Shown piece after piece: positions 53,623 through 61,400 of a stretch of DNA of 64,000 bases. The DNA lies in the NCBI RefSeq assembly GCF_009789235.1, contig NZ_WSTB01000006.1, positions 267,109-331,108 on the forward strand. The letters are read 5' to 3'. This stretch comes from Flavobacterium hydrocarbonoxydans. GTDB taxonomy: Bacteria > Bacteroidota > Bacteroidia > Flavobacteriales > Flavobacteriaceae. The position numbers and the translations under genes are program-made. Each line of letters opens with the position of its first letter. The stretch's first letter is position 1. Under the pieces are notes generated by a model. It had not been told where the DNA came from and did no database searches. It saw nothing but the letters and a program-made list of their open reading frames with translations.

Positions 53623-54077
53623 CTTGTCATCTCGACGGAGGAGAGATCTCCGCAAGTAGCTCGACAAAGATTGGCGATTTAGCAGGTGGAGCTACTTGCG
53701 GGGATTGCTCGTTCCTTGGAATGACAAGATTATGGAAAAACCTTTGCGCATTTGATTGTGGAGCTACTTGCGGGGATTTGTGGACTAAGATTGACGATTT
53801 AGCAGGCGGAGCTACTTGCGGGGATTTCTCCTTCGTCGAAATGACAAGTTTGTGGAAAACCTTTGCGAATTTGATTGTGGAGCTACTTGCGGAGATTTCT
53901 CCTTCGTCGAAATGACAAGATTATGGAAAACCTTTGCGAATTTGATTGCGGAGCTACTTGCGGGGATTTCTCCTTCGTCGAAATGACAAGTTTGTGGAAA
54001 ACCTTTGCGAATTTGACCCTTTGCGAATTTGATTGTGGAGCTACTTGCGGGGATTTCTCCTTCGTCGAAATGACAAG
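53623..54077. repeat. 71-nt tandem array derived from a MITE-like element
   Basis: The unit begins GGAGCTACTTGCGG and runs through TCGTCGAAATGACAAG and CCTTTGCGAATTTGATT. Unit starts: 53688, 53760, 53808, 53879, 53950, 54037; the 53808, 53879 and 53950 steps are exactly 71 bp, the last is 87 with an internal 16-base duplication. The left edge (CTTGTCATCTCGACGG) is inverted relative to the right edge (TCGAAATGACAAG). Open frames here are repeat artefacts. Confidence 0.85.
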
Positions 54078-54214
54078 TTTGTGGTTACTTTTTCTAAAAT
54101 GTAAAAACTAATTAGTCTTCGAGTATCCAAACCTTTACCTTCTGAACCTTTGTACCTCTGGACCTTTAAACCTTCCCAACACAAAGATTCTTATAAAAAA
54201 CAAAACATCAAATT

Positions 54215-54293
54215 TAGCCCTGATAGAAGTGGAAATCCTTTTGTGCCGGGGTTCGGCACAAAAGATTGAAGCGGATAGCAGGACCGGACGTTC
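54215..54293 (+). repeat. Covarying hairpin repeat, copy E
   Basis: Plus-strand copy with arms TGCCG / CGGCA and both flanks well kept (GATAGAAGTGGAAATCC, GATTGAAGCGGATAGC). It is nearly the exact inverse of copy C at 42300. The remaining gap up to 54375 holds low-complexity ACCTTT- and CTTAGAA-type repeats. Confidence 0.85.
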
Positions 54294-54375
54294 TTTTGAA
54301 AACTATGGCTTCTGCTCCTGAAAAACCTTAGAATTTTAGCGACTTAGAAGCTCTGAAACTTCAGGAAAAACTTTT

Positions 54376-54421
54376 CTTAACCTAGATTAAGTGCTTTTGA
54401 AGGATGTTGGTTGTAAATTTG
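54376..54421 (+). promoter_or_regulatory. Palindromic operator and promoter of the pirin gene
   Basis: Perfect palindrome CTTAACCTAGATTAAG apart from the central R/Y pair (54376-54391), then GTGCTTTTG, and the -7 element TAAATTTG (54414-54421). The palindrome start and -7 box are 38 bp apart, identical to the yceI promoter. Confidence 0.7.
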
Positions 54422-54449
54422 TACTATAAATAATAAAACACATAACATC

Positions 54450-55166
54450 ATGGAAAATATAGTAGTACACAAAGCAGAGACAAGAGGAAATGCAAATCAC
54501 GGCTGGCTTAATGCTTACCACAGTTTTAGTTTTGCAAGTTGGTACAATCCTGAAAGAATTCAGTTTGGAGCGCTTCGCGTTTTGAACGATGATACGATTG
54601 CGGGCGGAATGGGTTTTGGAACGCATCCTCACGATAATATGGAAATTATTACGATTCCGCTTGAAGGTGATTTAGCGCACAAAGACAGCATGGGAAATAC
54701 CGAAATCATCAAAAATGGTGATGTTCAGGTGATGAGTGCCGGAACTGGAATTCAGCATAGTGAGTTTAACCCAAATGCGGATCAGCAGACTAAATTGCTG
54801 CAAATCTGGTTGTTTCCGAACAAGAGAAATGTGGAGCCTCGCTACCAGCAAATTACATTGAATGTTGCGGACAGACACAATAAATTGTCTCAGATATTAT
54901 CTCCAAATGCAGATGATGAGGGCGTTTGGATTCATCAGGATGCCTGGTTTAATATGGCGAATTTTGATGCCGGAATTGCAACAGAATACAAAATCAAGAA
55001 AGAAGGAAACGGCGTTTATGCTTTTATTTTGAAAGGAAATGTAACGATCAACGGTCAGGAATTGAACACTCGTGATGCTGTTGGGATTTCAGGAACTGAT
55101 ACCCTGAATATTAAAGCAACTACGGATGCAGAATTTTTATTGATGGATATTCCGATGAATTATTAA
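54450..55166 (+). CDS. Pirin family protein
   Basis: A 238-residue cytoplasmic bicupin. The Fe ligands are visible in FGTHPHDNMEIITIPLEG (two His, Glu) and GTGIQHSEFNPN (His). Bacterial pirins include quercetin 2,3-dioxygenases and redox-linked regulators; the role here is unknown. It has its own terminator and shares an operator with the yceI-like gene downstream, so both probably answer the same stress signal. Confidence 0.88.
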   Translation: MENIVVHKAETRGNANHGWLNAYHSFSFASWYNPERIQFGALRVLNDDTIAGGMGFGTHPHDNMEIITIPLEGDLAHKDSMGNTEIIKNGDVQVMSAGTGIQHSEFNPNADQQTKLLQIWLFPNKRNVEPRYQQITLNVADRHNKLSQILSPNADDEGVWIHQDAWFNMANFDAGIATEYKIKKEGNGVYAFILKGNVTINGQELNTRDAVGISGTDTLNIKATTDAEFLLMDIPMNY

Positions 55167-55198
55167 TTCGAAAAACAACTCATACTTTTTTTTTCAGG

Positions 55199-55243
55199 AA
55201 ACGATAAGCAAGCTGATTTTTCAGTTTGTTTATCGTTTTTTTT
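55199..55243 (+). terminator. Intrinsic terminator of the pirin gene
   Basis: Long imperfect stem AAACGATAAgCAAgCTGA with TCAGtTTGtTTATCGTTT, then eight T. The 21-bp array begins directly behind it. Confidence 0.85.
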
Positions 55244-55246
55244 GCT

Positions 55247-55412
55247 AGAACCCCAAATTTGACGTCTGCCTACGTCAAATTTGACATCGGAGACGTCAAA
55301 TTTGACATCAGGGACGTCAAACTTGACATCGGGGACGTCAAACTTGACATCGGGAACGTCAAACTTGACATCGGGAACGTCAAATTTGACATCAGGGACG
55401 TCAAATTTGGCC
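55247..55412. repeat. 21-bp palindrome array, long copy (8 units)
   Basis: The 12-bp palindrome GTCAAATTTGAC (or its T/C variant GTCAAACTTGAC) starts at 55252, 55274, 55295, 55316, 55337, 55358, 55379 and 55400: one 22-bp and six exact 21-bp steps. The 9-base linkers vary around ATCGGGGAC. The left end AGAACCCCAAATTTG is shared with the array at 42495. Confidence 0.9.
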
Positions 55413-55483
55413 TAATTCGCTCTTTTCCTATTCTCGGATGACTCCCCTTTAATTATCACTTTAGGTTTACCTTTTTTTTATTT

Positions 55484-55529
55484 CTTAATCTAGGTTAAGT
55501 GCCTTTCGCGTAGTGTGGCTGTAACTTTG
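55484..55529 (+). promoter_or_regulatory. Palindromic operator and promoter of the yceI gene
   Basis: CTTAATCTAGGTTAAG (55484-55499), then GTGCCTTT, and the -7 element TAACTTTG (55522-55529). It is the mirror variant of the pirin operator with the same 38-bp geometry. Confidence 0.7.
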
Positions 55530-55569
55530 TCCTATCAAAATGAAATTAATCTTTTTAAAAAATAAATTT

Positions 55570-56103
55570 ATGGCAACTACAAAATGGGCAATTGACCCAA
55601 CACACTCAGAAATTGGTTTTAAAGTTAAACACATGATGTTTACTAATGTTTCAGGAAAATTTGGAACTTATGATGCAACAATCACTACTGAAGGTGATGA
55701 TTTCGAAAATGCAGCTATTGAATTCTCTGGTGACATCGCTTCTATAGACACTGCAAATGCAGACAGAGACGGTCACTTGAGAAGCGGCGATTTTTTTGAT
55801 GTTGACAATCATCCGAAATTAACTTTTAAAGGTTCTTCTTTCAAAAAAATCAACGATGGAGCTTATGAATTGACTGGAGATTTAACTATCAAAGGCGTTT
55901 CGAAAGAAGTAAAATTTCCGGTAGAATTTAGCGGAATCCTGACTGATCCATGGGGAAATACCAAAGTTGGTTTGAGTATCGAAGGAAAAATCAATCGTAA
56001 AGATTGGGGATTAAACTGGAACTCTGCTCTTGAAACAGGTGGTGTTTTGGTAGGCGAAGAAGTTCGTTTGAATATTGAATTGCAATTTGCTAAACAAGCA
56101 TAA
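55570..56103 (+). CDS. YceI family protein
   Basis: A 177-residue lipocalin-fold protein that in relatives binds polyisoprenoid lipids. Conserved parts are AIDPTHSEIGFKVKHMM, DTANADRDGHLRSGDFFD and LTIKGVSKEVKFPVEFSG. There is no signal peptide, so unlike E. coli YceI it is predicted cytoplasmic. The frame is open to 55540 but the family start is the ATG at 55570. It shares operator and promoter with the pirin gene, and a terminator follows. Confidence 0.9.
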   Translation: MATTKWAIDPTHSEIGFKVKHMMFTNVSGKFGTYDATITTEGDDFENAAIEFSGDIASIDTANADRDGHLRSGDFFDVDNHPKLTFKGSSFKKINDGAYELTGDLTIKGVSKEVKFPVEFSGILTDPWGNTKVGLSIEGKINRKDWGLNWNSALETGGVLVGEEVRLNIELQFAKQA

Positions 56104-56136
56104 TTCTATAATAAATTAGGTTTAATTTGGTTGGTT

Positions 56137-56174
56137 AAAAAACCCTGTACTTTTTAGGAAGTACAGGGTTTTGT
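56137..56174 (+). terminator. Intrinsic terminator of the yceI gene
   Basis: Stem AAAACCCTGTACTT with AAGTACAGGGTTTT, loop TTTAGG. Confidence 0.88.
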
Positions 56175-56188
56175 GTGCAAAAAAAATC

Positions 56189-56329
56189 GCCACGAATTCA
56201 CGAATTTCGACGAATTTTTTCTCAAAGCATAAGTTTTTTTGCCACAGATTAAAAGATTTTCACAGATTTAAAATCCATAGAATCCTTTAATCTGTGGCAG
56301 AAAAATAATAATTCGTGGAAATTTGTGGC
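56189..56329. repeat. GCCACGAATTC inverted repeat, copy 3, with nested pair
   Basis: Outer arms GCCACGAATTCACGAATTT (56189) and AATTCGTGGAAATTTGTGGC (56310); nested inside is GCCACAGATTAAAAG (56241) with CTTTAATCTGTGGC (56285). It occupies the gap between the yceI and AraC genes. Confidence 0.75.
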
Positions 56330-56340
56330 AAACTTAAAAA

Positions 56341-57204
56341 TCATCGTACAGCATTTCGAAATTCTGTTGGAGAAAAACCGGTTTGCTTTTTGAAGACCCT
56401 TGAGAAATAGGAATAGTCGTCGTAGCCTACTTTATAAGCGACTTCATTTACCGCTAATTGCTTGTCGATCAGCATTCGTTTTATTTCGAGAATCACTCTG
56501 TCCATAATTACTTCTGTGGCGGTTTTTTGGAGGATTTCGTTGCAGATTCTGTTGAGATGTTTTAAAGTGATATTTAATTTTTCTGCATAAAATGACGGTG
56601 CTTTTTCAGCTTTAAAATTATGTTCCAAAAGCTGCTCGAAAGCATCAATTTTAATATTATAAGAATGGGCCTGATGCGAGTAGGTTTCGCTGTATTTTCT
56701 GGAAATTTCGATATGAATGCAATCCAGAATATTGAGCAATTTGTCTAATTGTAATTTATTGTTTTGTTTATTTTCTTCGATTAATAAATTAAAAAAAGGC
56801 AAGACTTTAAGCATTTCGTTTTCTTCAAAAACCATTTCCGGGCGATTGTGAATGGAATGGTAAAAATTATAATCGTTGATTTTCTTTTGCCCGAAATACA
56901 AATTATACAATTCCTGCGAAAAGATAATTACGTAACCCTCTATGTCTTCAGACAAACTCCAATGGTGCATTTGTCCGGGCTGTAAAACAAATAGACTTCC
57001 GTTTTTTATGTCGAATCGGTCAAAATCTATTTCGTGAATTCCGGAACCATTCGTAAAGAAAACCATCAAATACGAGTCATGACGATGTGGTTCTTCTATA
57101 AAACTGTGGCTTTTTAGATGTTCTTTGAATGTATTGACATAAAATTCCCGATGGATATCGTTGCAACTAAAATTCTGAACACTATAAATGGGGTATTTTT
57201 TCAT
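56341..57204 (-). CDS. AraC-family transcriptional regulator
   Basis: A 287-residue regulator. The N-terminal cupin sensor domain is at about 15-140 (EEPHRHDSYLMVFFTNGSG, LFVLQPGQMHHWS). The C-terminal double helix-turn-helix is visible in FYAEKLNITLKHLNRI and VNEVAYKVGYDDYSYFSRVF, FKKQTGFSPTEFR. Targets are unknown; it could control the pirin/yceI pair or the DUF983 gene it is divergent from. The upstream region contains low-complexity TTTAGATTG repeats. Confidence 0.88.
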   Translation of the reverse strand: MKKYPIYSVQNFSCNDIHREFYVNTFKEHLKSHSFIEEPHRHDSYLMVFFTNGSGIHEIDFDRFDIKNGSLFVLQPGQMHHWSLSEDIEGYVIIFSQELYNLYFGQKKINDYNFYHSIHNRPEMVFEENEMLKVLPFFNLLIEENKQNNKLQLDKLLNILDCIHIEISRKYSETYSHQAHSYNIKIDAFEQLLEHNFKAEKAPSFYAEKLNITLKHLNRICNEILQKTATEVIMDRVILEIKRMLIDKQLAVNEVAYKVGYDDYSYFSRVFKKQTGFSPTEFRNAVR

Positions 57205-57387
57205 ACGGATTAGAGTTTAGAGTTAAGATTGTAGAGTTTAGATTTTAGATTGTAGATTTTTGGAATTTGGAATTTTTTTATTGGAATTTCAAACAAAATG
57301 TCTTTATTGTGCTATAAGTGGCGAAGATATAAAAAAGAATTCATACGATTCTAAGATACCTTTGTGTAAATAAAAACAAACAAAGTC

Positions 57388-57750
57388 ATGTCAAACACCT
57401 TAACACATATCCTGAAAAATGAATGTCCGAATTGTCACAAAGGAAAAGTTTTTAAAGACAAAAACATTTTTCTGAATTTTGGTTTTCCAAAAATGAATGA
57501 AAGCTGCAGTCATTGTCATTATACATTTCAGAAAGAGCCTGGGTATTTCTTTGGTGCAATGTACGTAAATTATGGATTAACAGTTGCTCAGGCGATTGCG
57601 ACATATTGTATTGCGCAGTTTTTCTTCGAGAAGACTTTCGATTTGAGAATTATCCCGATTATAGCCGGTGTAATTATCTCTTTTTCATTTTTCAACCTTC
57701 GATTTTCACGATTATTGTGGATTTATATGTTTAAGAATTATTCAAGCTAA
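57388..57750 (+). CDS. DUF983 membrane protein
   Basis: A 120-residue protein with an N-terminal zinc-ribbon-like part (CPNCHKGKVFKDKN, SCSHCHYTF: two CxxC pairs) and two membrane helices (about 57-77 and 86-106). The layout is typical of DUF983 proteins, whose role is unknown. It is divergent from the AraC regulator and 73 bases before fabD. Confidence 0.83.
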   Translation: MSNTLTHILKNECPNCHKGKVFKDKNIFLNFGFPKMNESCSHCHYTFQKEPGYFFGAMYVNYGLTVAQAIATYCIAQFFFEKTFDLRIIPIIAGVIISFSFFNLRFSRLLWIYMFKNYSS

Positions 57751-57823
57751 AAAAAGTGTTATTTTTGCATTCAAAAAAAATAACCTCAGTATGAAAATGA
57801 TACTGAATTAAATTTAGCACAAA

Positions 57824-58699
57824 ATGAAAGCATACGTATTTCCAGGTCAGGGCGCACAGTTTACAGGAATGGGCAAAGACTTATATGAAACATCGGCTTT
57901 AGCCAAAGAATTATTCGAAAAAGCCAATGAAATATTAGGTTTTAGAATTACAGATATCATGTTTGAAGGTACAGCCGAAGAACTAAAAGAAACTAAAGTT
58001 ACACAACCAGCCGTATTTTTGCACTCGGTTATTCTGGCTAAAACTTTAGGCGAAGATTTTAAACCTGAAATGGTTGCAGGACATTCTTTAGGAGAATTTT
58101 CGGCATTGGTTGCCAACGGAGCTTTATCTTTTGAAGATGGTTTAAAATTAGTTTCGCAACGTGCTCTGGCAATGCAAAAAGCCTGCGAAATCACGCCATC
58201 AACCATGGCTGCGGTTTTAGGTTTAGCAGATAATATTGTGGAAGAAGTTTGTGCATCTATTGACGGAGTTGTAGTTGCTGCCAACTATAACTGCCCTGGA
58301 CAATTGGTAATTTCTGGAGAAACTACAGCCGTAGAAAAAGCTTGTGAAGCCATGAAAGCTGCAGGAGCAAAACGTGCGTTAATTCTACCTGTTGGTGGAG
58401 CATTTCACTCGCCAATGATGGAGCCTGCAAGAGAAGAATTGGCTGCCGCAATCGAAGCAACTACTTTCTCAACTCCTATTTGCCCAGTGTATCAAAACGT
58501 AACGGCAAATGCTGTTTCTGATGCCAACGAAATTAAAAAGAACTTAATCATTCAGTTGACTGCTCCTGTAAAATGGACACAATCTGTACAACAAATGATC
58601 GCTGATGGCGCTACTTTGTTTACCGAAGTTGGACCAGGAAAAGTATTGGCTGGCCTGATTAATAAAATTGATAAAGAAGCTGTTACAGCGAATGCGTAA
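57824..58699 (+). CDS. fabD: Malonyl-CoA:ACP transacylase
   Basis: Loads malonate onto acyl carrier protein for fatty acid synthesis. It has the oxyanion-hole PGQGAQFTGMG at the start, the nucleophile Ser in VAGHSLGEFSALVANG (about 84-99) and the catalytic His in GGAFHSPMMEPA. The 291-residue length is normal. It stands alone and ends at a terminator with a small palindrome just behind the stop. Confidence 0.95.
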   Translation: MKAYVFPGQGAQFTGMGKDLYETSALAKELFEKANEILGFRITDIMFEGTAEELKETKVTQPAVFLHSVILAKTLGEDFKPEMVAGHSLGEFSALVANGALSFEDGLKLVSQRALAMQKACEITPSTMAAVLGLADNIVEEVCASIDGVVVAANYNCPGQLVISGETTAVEKACEAMKAAGAKRALILPVGGAFHSPMMEPAREELAAAIEATTFSTPICPVYQNVTANAVSDANEIKKNLIIQLTAPVKWTQSVQQMIADGATLFTEVGPGKVLAGLINKIDKEAVTANA

Positions 58700-58702
58700 T
58701 TG

Positions 58703-58730
58703 GTAGAGTTGCACTGCAGTGCAACTTTAC
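58703..58730. repeat. GTAGAG palindrome, copy 3
   Basis: GTAGAGTTGCACTGCAGTGCAACTTTAC taken as two arms of 14: the inner 18-bp palindrome (58708-58725) has TTGCAC / GTGCAA where copy 1 has ACGCAC / GTGCGT, a compensatory change. Confidence 0.75.
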
Positions 58731-58745
58731 AAGATCTATATAATG

Positions 58746-58780
58746 AAATCCTCATGAACAATTGTTTGTGAGGATTTTGT
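58746..58780 (+). terminator. Intrinsic terminator of fabD
   Basis: Stem AAATCCTCA with TGAGGATTT, with inner AACA/TGTT pairing, then a T-rich tail. Confidence 0.78.
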
Positions 58781-58799
58781 CTTTTATTTAGGAAAAACA

Positions 58800-59057
58800 T
58801 TATTTCCAAGGATAAGCTTTTATTCTTTTAGCCATTTCAGATTTAAATTCTTCTGGAGTTAATCCTCTTTCAAACTCAGTATCAAAATCAAAAGTTTCCA
58901 AATCTGTTTTTGGTTTCTGAATTTTAGACTTTTCATCTCCCCACCATTCTCTAATTCTTCTGATTGATTCTACTTTTGCTTCTTCCAGGGTCAATCCCTT
59001 GGCAAATTCAGCATCAAAATCAAAAGCACTTTCTTCATTTTCTTTTCGCAAACCCAT
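58800..59057 (-). CDS. Small protein with two tandem ~30-residue repeats
   Basis: An 85-residue charged cytoplasmic protein with an internal duplication: FDFDAEFAKGLTLEEAKVES and FDFDTEFERGLTPEEFKSEM, each followed by a basic helix ending in a Trp (IRRIREWW, KRIKAYPW). No family is recognised. The repeat suggests a small helical binding module. It is isolated between fabD and galE. Confidence 0.6.
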   Translation of the reverse strand: MGLRKENEESAFDFDAEFAKGLTLEEAKVESIRRIREWWGDEKSKIQKPKTDLETFDFDTEFERGLTPEEFKSEMAKRIKAYPWK

Positions 59058-59108
59058 AATTCCTATGCTTTAATTCTTACAAATTTACAAAATAAATTGT
59101 CTTAAAAT

Positions 59109-59149
59109 AAAAATCCCAAACAATCTAAACCGATTATTTGGGATTTTTT
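59109..59149 (-). terminator. Terminator of galE
   Basis: Stem AAAAATCCCAAA with TTTGGGATTTTT; it lies 67 bases downstream of the galE stop and upstream of the small repeat gene. Confidence 0.75.
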
Positions 59150-59161
59150 ATTCTTGTAATG

Positions 59162-59187
59162 TTAGGCGTACTGCTGTACGTCTCTAC
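59162..59187. repeat. GTAGAG palindrome, copy 4 (degenerate)
   Basis: GGCGTACTGCTGTACGTCTC followed by TAC: same outline as copies 1-3, but the core is CTGCTG rather than CTGCAG and the arms are shorter. Confidence 0.55.
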
Positions 59188-59215
59188 AGTATTTATTTTT
59201 ATAAAATATTCTTCT

Positions 59216-60229
59216 TTATGAACGAACTTTCTGCTCCCATTTCCAGGCACTTGCCATTGCTTCATCAAGGCTTAATTCTGCCTTCCAGCCCAAAACATTA
59301 TTTGCTTTATCAGTATTAGCGTATGCTTCGGTGATATCGCCTTCACGGCGCGGCATAATTTTATAAGGCAGTTTTTTATCGCTTACTTTTTCGAAACTAT
59401 TAATTACTTCCAAAACAGAACTTCCTGTTCCGGTTCCTAAATTAAAAGTTTCTACTTTTTGCAAATTCTTTTTATTGAACAAACGCTGTAATGCGATAAC
59501 ATGCGCTTTCGCTAAATCTACCACATGAATATAATCACGAACCGCAGTTCCGTCAGGAGTTGGATAATCATTACCAAAAACAGATAATTCCTGGCGTAAT
59601 CCCATTCCTGTTTGTGTAATAAACGGCACTAAATTCTGAGGAACACCCAAAGGTAATTCTCCAATTTCAGTAGAAGAATGCGCTCCAATTGGATTGAAAT
59701 AACGCAATAAAATAGCGCTGATATTCGTAACTTTTGCCGTATCTATAATGATTTCTTCTCCAATTTGCTTTGTATTTCCGTACGGAGACATTGCTGCCTG
59801 CACAGGAGCATCTTCGGTAATTGGCATTTTTTCGGCCTGACCGTAAACCGTACAAGACGAACTGAAAATGAAACTTGCCTCCGGTTTTTGCTGTAATTCC
59901 TGTAACAAATACACTAATGAAGCAATATTGTTTTCATAATATAACAAAGGCTGCTCTACACTTTCACCCACTGCTTTCGAAGCCGCAAAATGAATTACTC
60001 CCGTAACATCATTGTGTTTTTTAAAGAAATTTTGAACTGCTGATTTTTCTCTTAAATCTAATTTTTCAAAAATTGGCGTTTTACCTGTAATGGCTGTAAT
60101 TCCTTTTAAAACATCTTCTGAGGAATTAGATAAATTATCGATTATCACTACTTCAAAACCTTCATTTTGCAATTCGACTACGGTGTGAGAACCAATAAAT
60201 CCTAATCCTCCTGTTACTAATACTTTCAT
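59216..60229 (-). CDS. galE: UDP-glucose 4-epimerase
   Basis: Interconverts UDP-glucose and UDP-galactose (or the N-acetyl forms) for surface polysaccharides. NAD-binding VTGGLGFIGSHTVVEL at the N-terminus; catalytic Ser/Tyr/Lys in SSSCTVYG and MSPYGNTKQIGEEI; also NLGTGTGSSVLEV. Length 337. Preceded by the DegT gene 40 bases upstream, likely one operon for sugar-nucleotide synthesis. Confidence 0.94.
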   Translation of the reverse strand: MKVLVTGGLGFIGSHTVVELQNEGFEVVIIDNLSNSSEDVLKGITAITGKTPIFEKLDLREKSAVQNFFKKHNDVTGVIHFAASKAVGESVEQPLLYYENNIASLVYLLQELQQKPEASFIFSSSCTVYGQAEKMPITEDAPVQAAMSPYGNTKQIGEEIIIDTAKVTNISAILLRYFNPIGAHSSTEIGELPLGVPQNLVPFITQTGMGLRQELSVFGNDYPTPDGTAVRDYIHVVDLAKAHVIALQRLFNKKNLQKVETFNLGTGTGSSVLEVINSFEKVSDKKLPYKIMPRREGDITEAYANTDKANNVLGWKAELSLDEAMASAWKWEQKVRS

Positions 60230-60269
60230 TCTTTGGTTGTTTTGTACTGTTTATTTGGTTTATTATTTC

Positions 60270-61400
60270 TTATTTCAAAAATTCTAATACAGAATCCGTA
60301 ATAAATTTAATTTGCTCGTCATCCAGCTCAGTGTGCATTGGCAAAGCAATTACTTCTTTCACCAATTGATTGGTTACAGGAAACTGCTCTTCTTTGTAAC
60401 GTGTATCAACATACGCTTTTTGAGAGTGCAACGGGATTGGATAATAAATCGCACACGGAATTGCTTTGTCCAGCAAATGCTGCATCAACGCATTTCTATC
60501 GGCATCTATAATTCTCAACACATATTGATGAAAAACATGATCATTTTCGCTTGCATCAAATTCCGGCGTAATGATGTTTTTATGTCCTGCAAAAGCAGCA
60601 TTGTATTTTGAGGCAGCACGACGACGCGCTTTATTGTATTCGTCTAATAATGGCAATTTAGCATTTAGAACCCCTGCCTGAATACTATCCAAACGTGAAT
60701 TCACCCCGACAACATCATGGTGATAACGCTCATACATTCCATGATTAACGATTCCGCGAATGATGTGTGCTAATTTATCATCATTGGTAAAAATAGCACC
60801 ACCATCTCCGTAGCAGCCTAAATTTTTAGAAGGAAAAAATGACGTTGCAGCTACGTGACCAATCACGCCTACTTTGCTTTTCACTCCCGTTTTCGAAACA
60901 TAATCAGCTCCGATTGCCTGTGCATTATCTTCGATTACATACAAATTATGTTCTGCAGCAATTTCCATAATGGCATCCATATTGGCAGCTCGGCCAAACA
61001 AATGGACCGGAACAATTGCTTTTGTTTTAGGCGTAATTGCTTTTTTAATCGCTTCGATATCAATGTTCATATTTACCACATCAACATCAACCAAAACCGG
61101 AGTTAATTGCAATAGCGCAATCACCTCAACTGTTGCAGCAAAAGTAAAATCGGCAGTAATTACCTCATCACCTGGTTTTAAATCCAAACCCATCATCGCG
61201 ATTTGCAAAGCATCGGTACCATTTGCACACGGGATCACGTGTTTTACCTCTAAATATTCTTCCAGATTTTTTTGAAACTGATGCACCAAAGGTCCATTTA
61301 TGTAGGTATTCGTATCTAAAACTTCCTGAATAGAAGCATCAACAGTTTCTTTTATTTTTTCGTATTGACTCTTTAAGTCAACCATTTGAATTTTTTTCAT
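60270..61400 (-). CDS. DegT/DnrJ/EryC1/StrS-family sugar aminotransferase
   Basis: A 376-residue PLP enzyme that makes amino sugars from keto-sugar nucleotides. The PLP Lys is in TSFFPSKNLGCYGDGGAIFT; other signs are ADFTFAATVEVIALL, VIEDNAQAIGADY and VNSRLDSIQAGVLNAKL. The product sugar is unknown; the galE neighbour fits surface-glycan or glycoprotein synthesis. It starts at ATG 61400 and is divergent from waaA. Confidence 0.92.
   Translation of the reverse strand: MKKIQMVDLKSQYEKIKETVDASIQEVLDTNTYINGPLVHQFQKNLEEYLEVKHVIPCANGTDALQIAMMGLDLKPGDEVITADFTFAATVEVIALLQLTPVLVDVDVVNMNIDIEAIKKAITPKTKAIVPVHLFGRAANMDAIMEIAAEHNLYVIEDNAQAIGADYVSKTGVKSKVGVIGHVAATSFFPSKNLGCYGDGGAIFTNDDKLAHIIRGIVNHGMYERYHHDVVGVNSRLDSIQAGVLNAKLPLLDEYNKARRRAASKYNAAFAGHKNIITPEFDASENDHVFHQYVLRIIDADRNALMQHLLDKAIPCAIYYPIPLHSQKAYVDTRYKEEQFPVTNQLVKEVIALPMHTELDDEQIKFITDSVLEFLK

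Noticed and set aside
53721..54111. Two open frames with CGATCGDFSF repeats
   Set aside because: They are translations of the 71-nt tandem array; composition and repetition do not look like protein.
55247..55412. CRISPR array
   Set aside because: Units are 21 bp with only 9-base near-constant linkers, no unique spacers, and no cas genes in the window.
55226..55441. Open frame encoding a heptad-repeat protein (VKFDIGD units)
   Set aside because: The 21-bp DNA repeat is a multiple of three, so any frame stays open. The same element at 42495 has no such frame, and the palindromes explain the sequence better than coding does.
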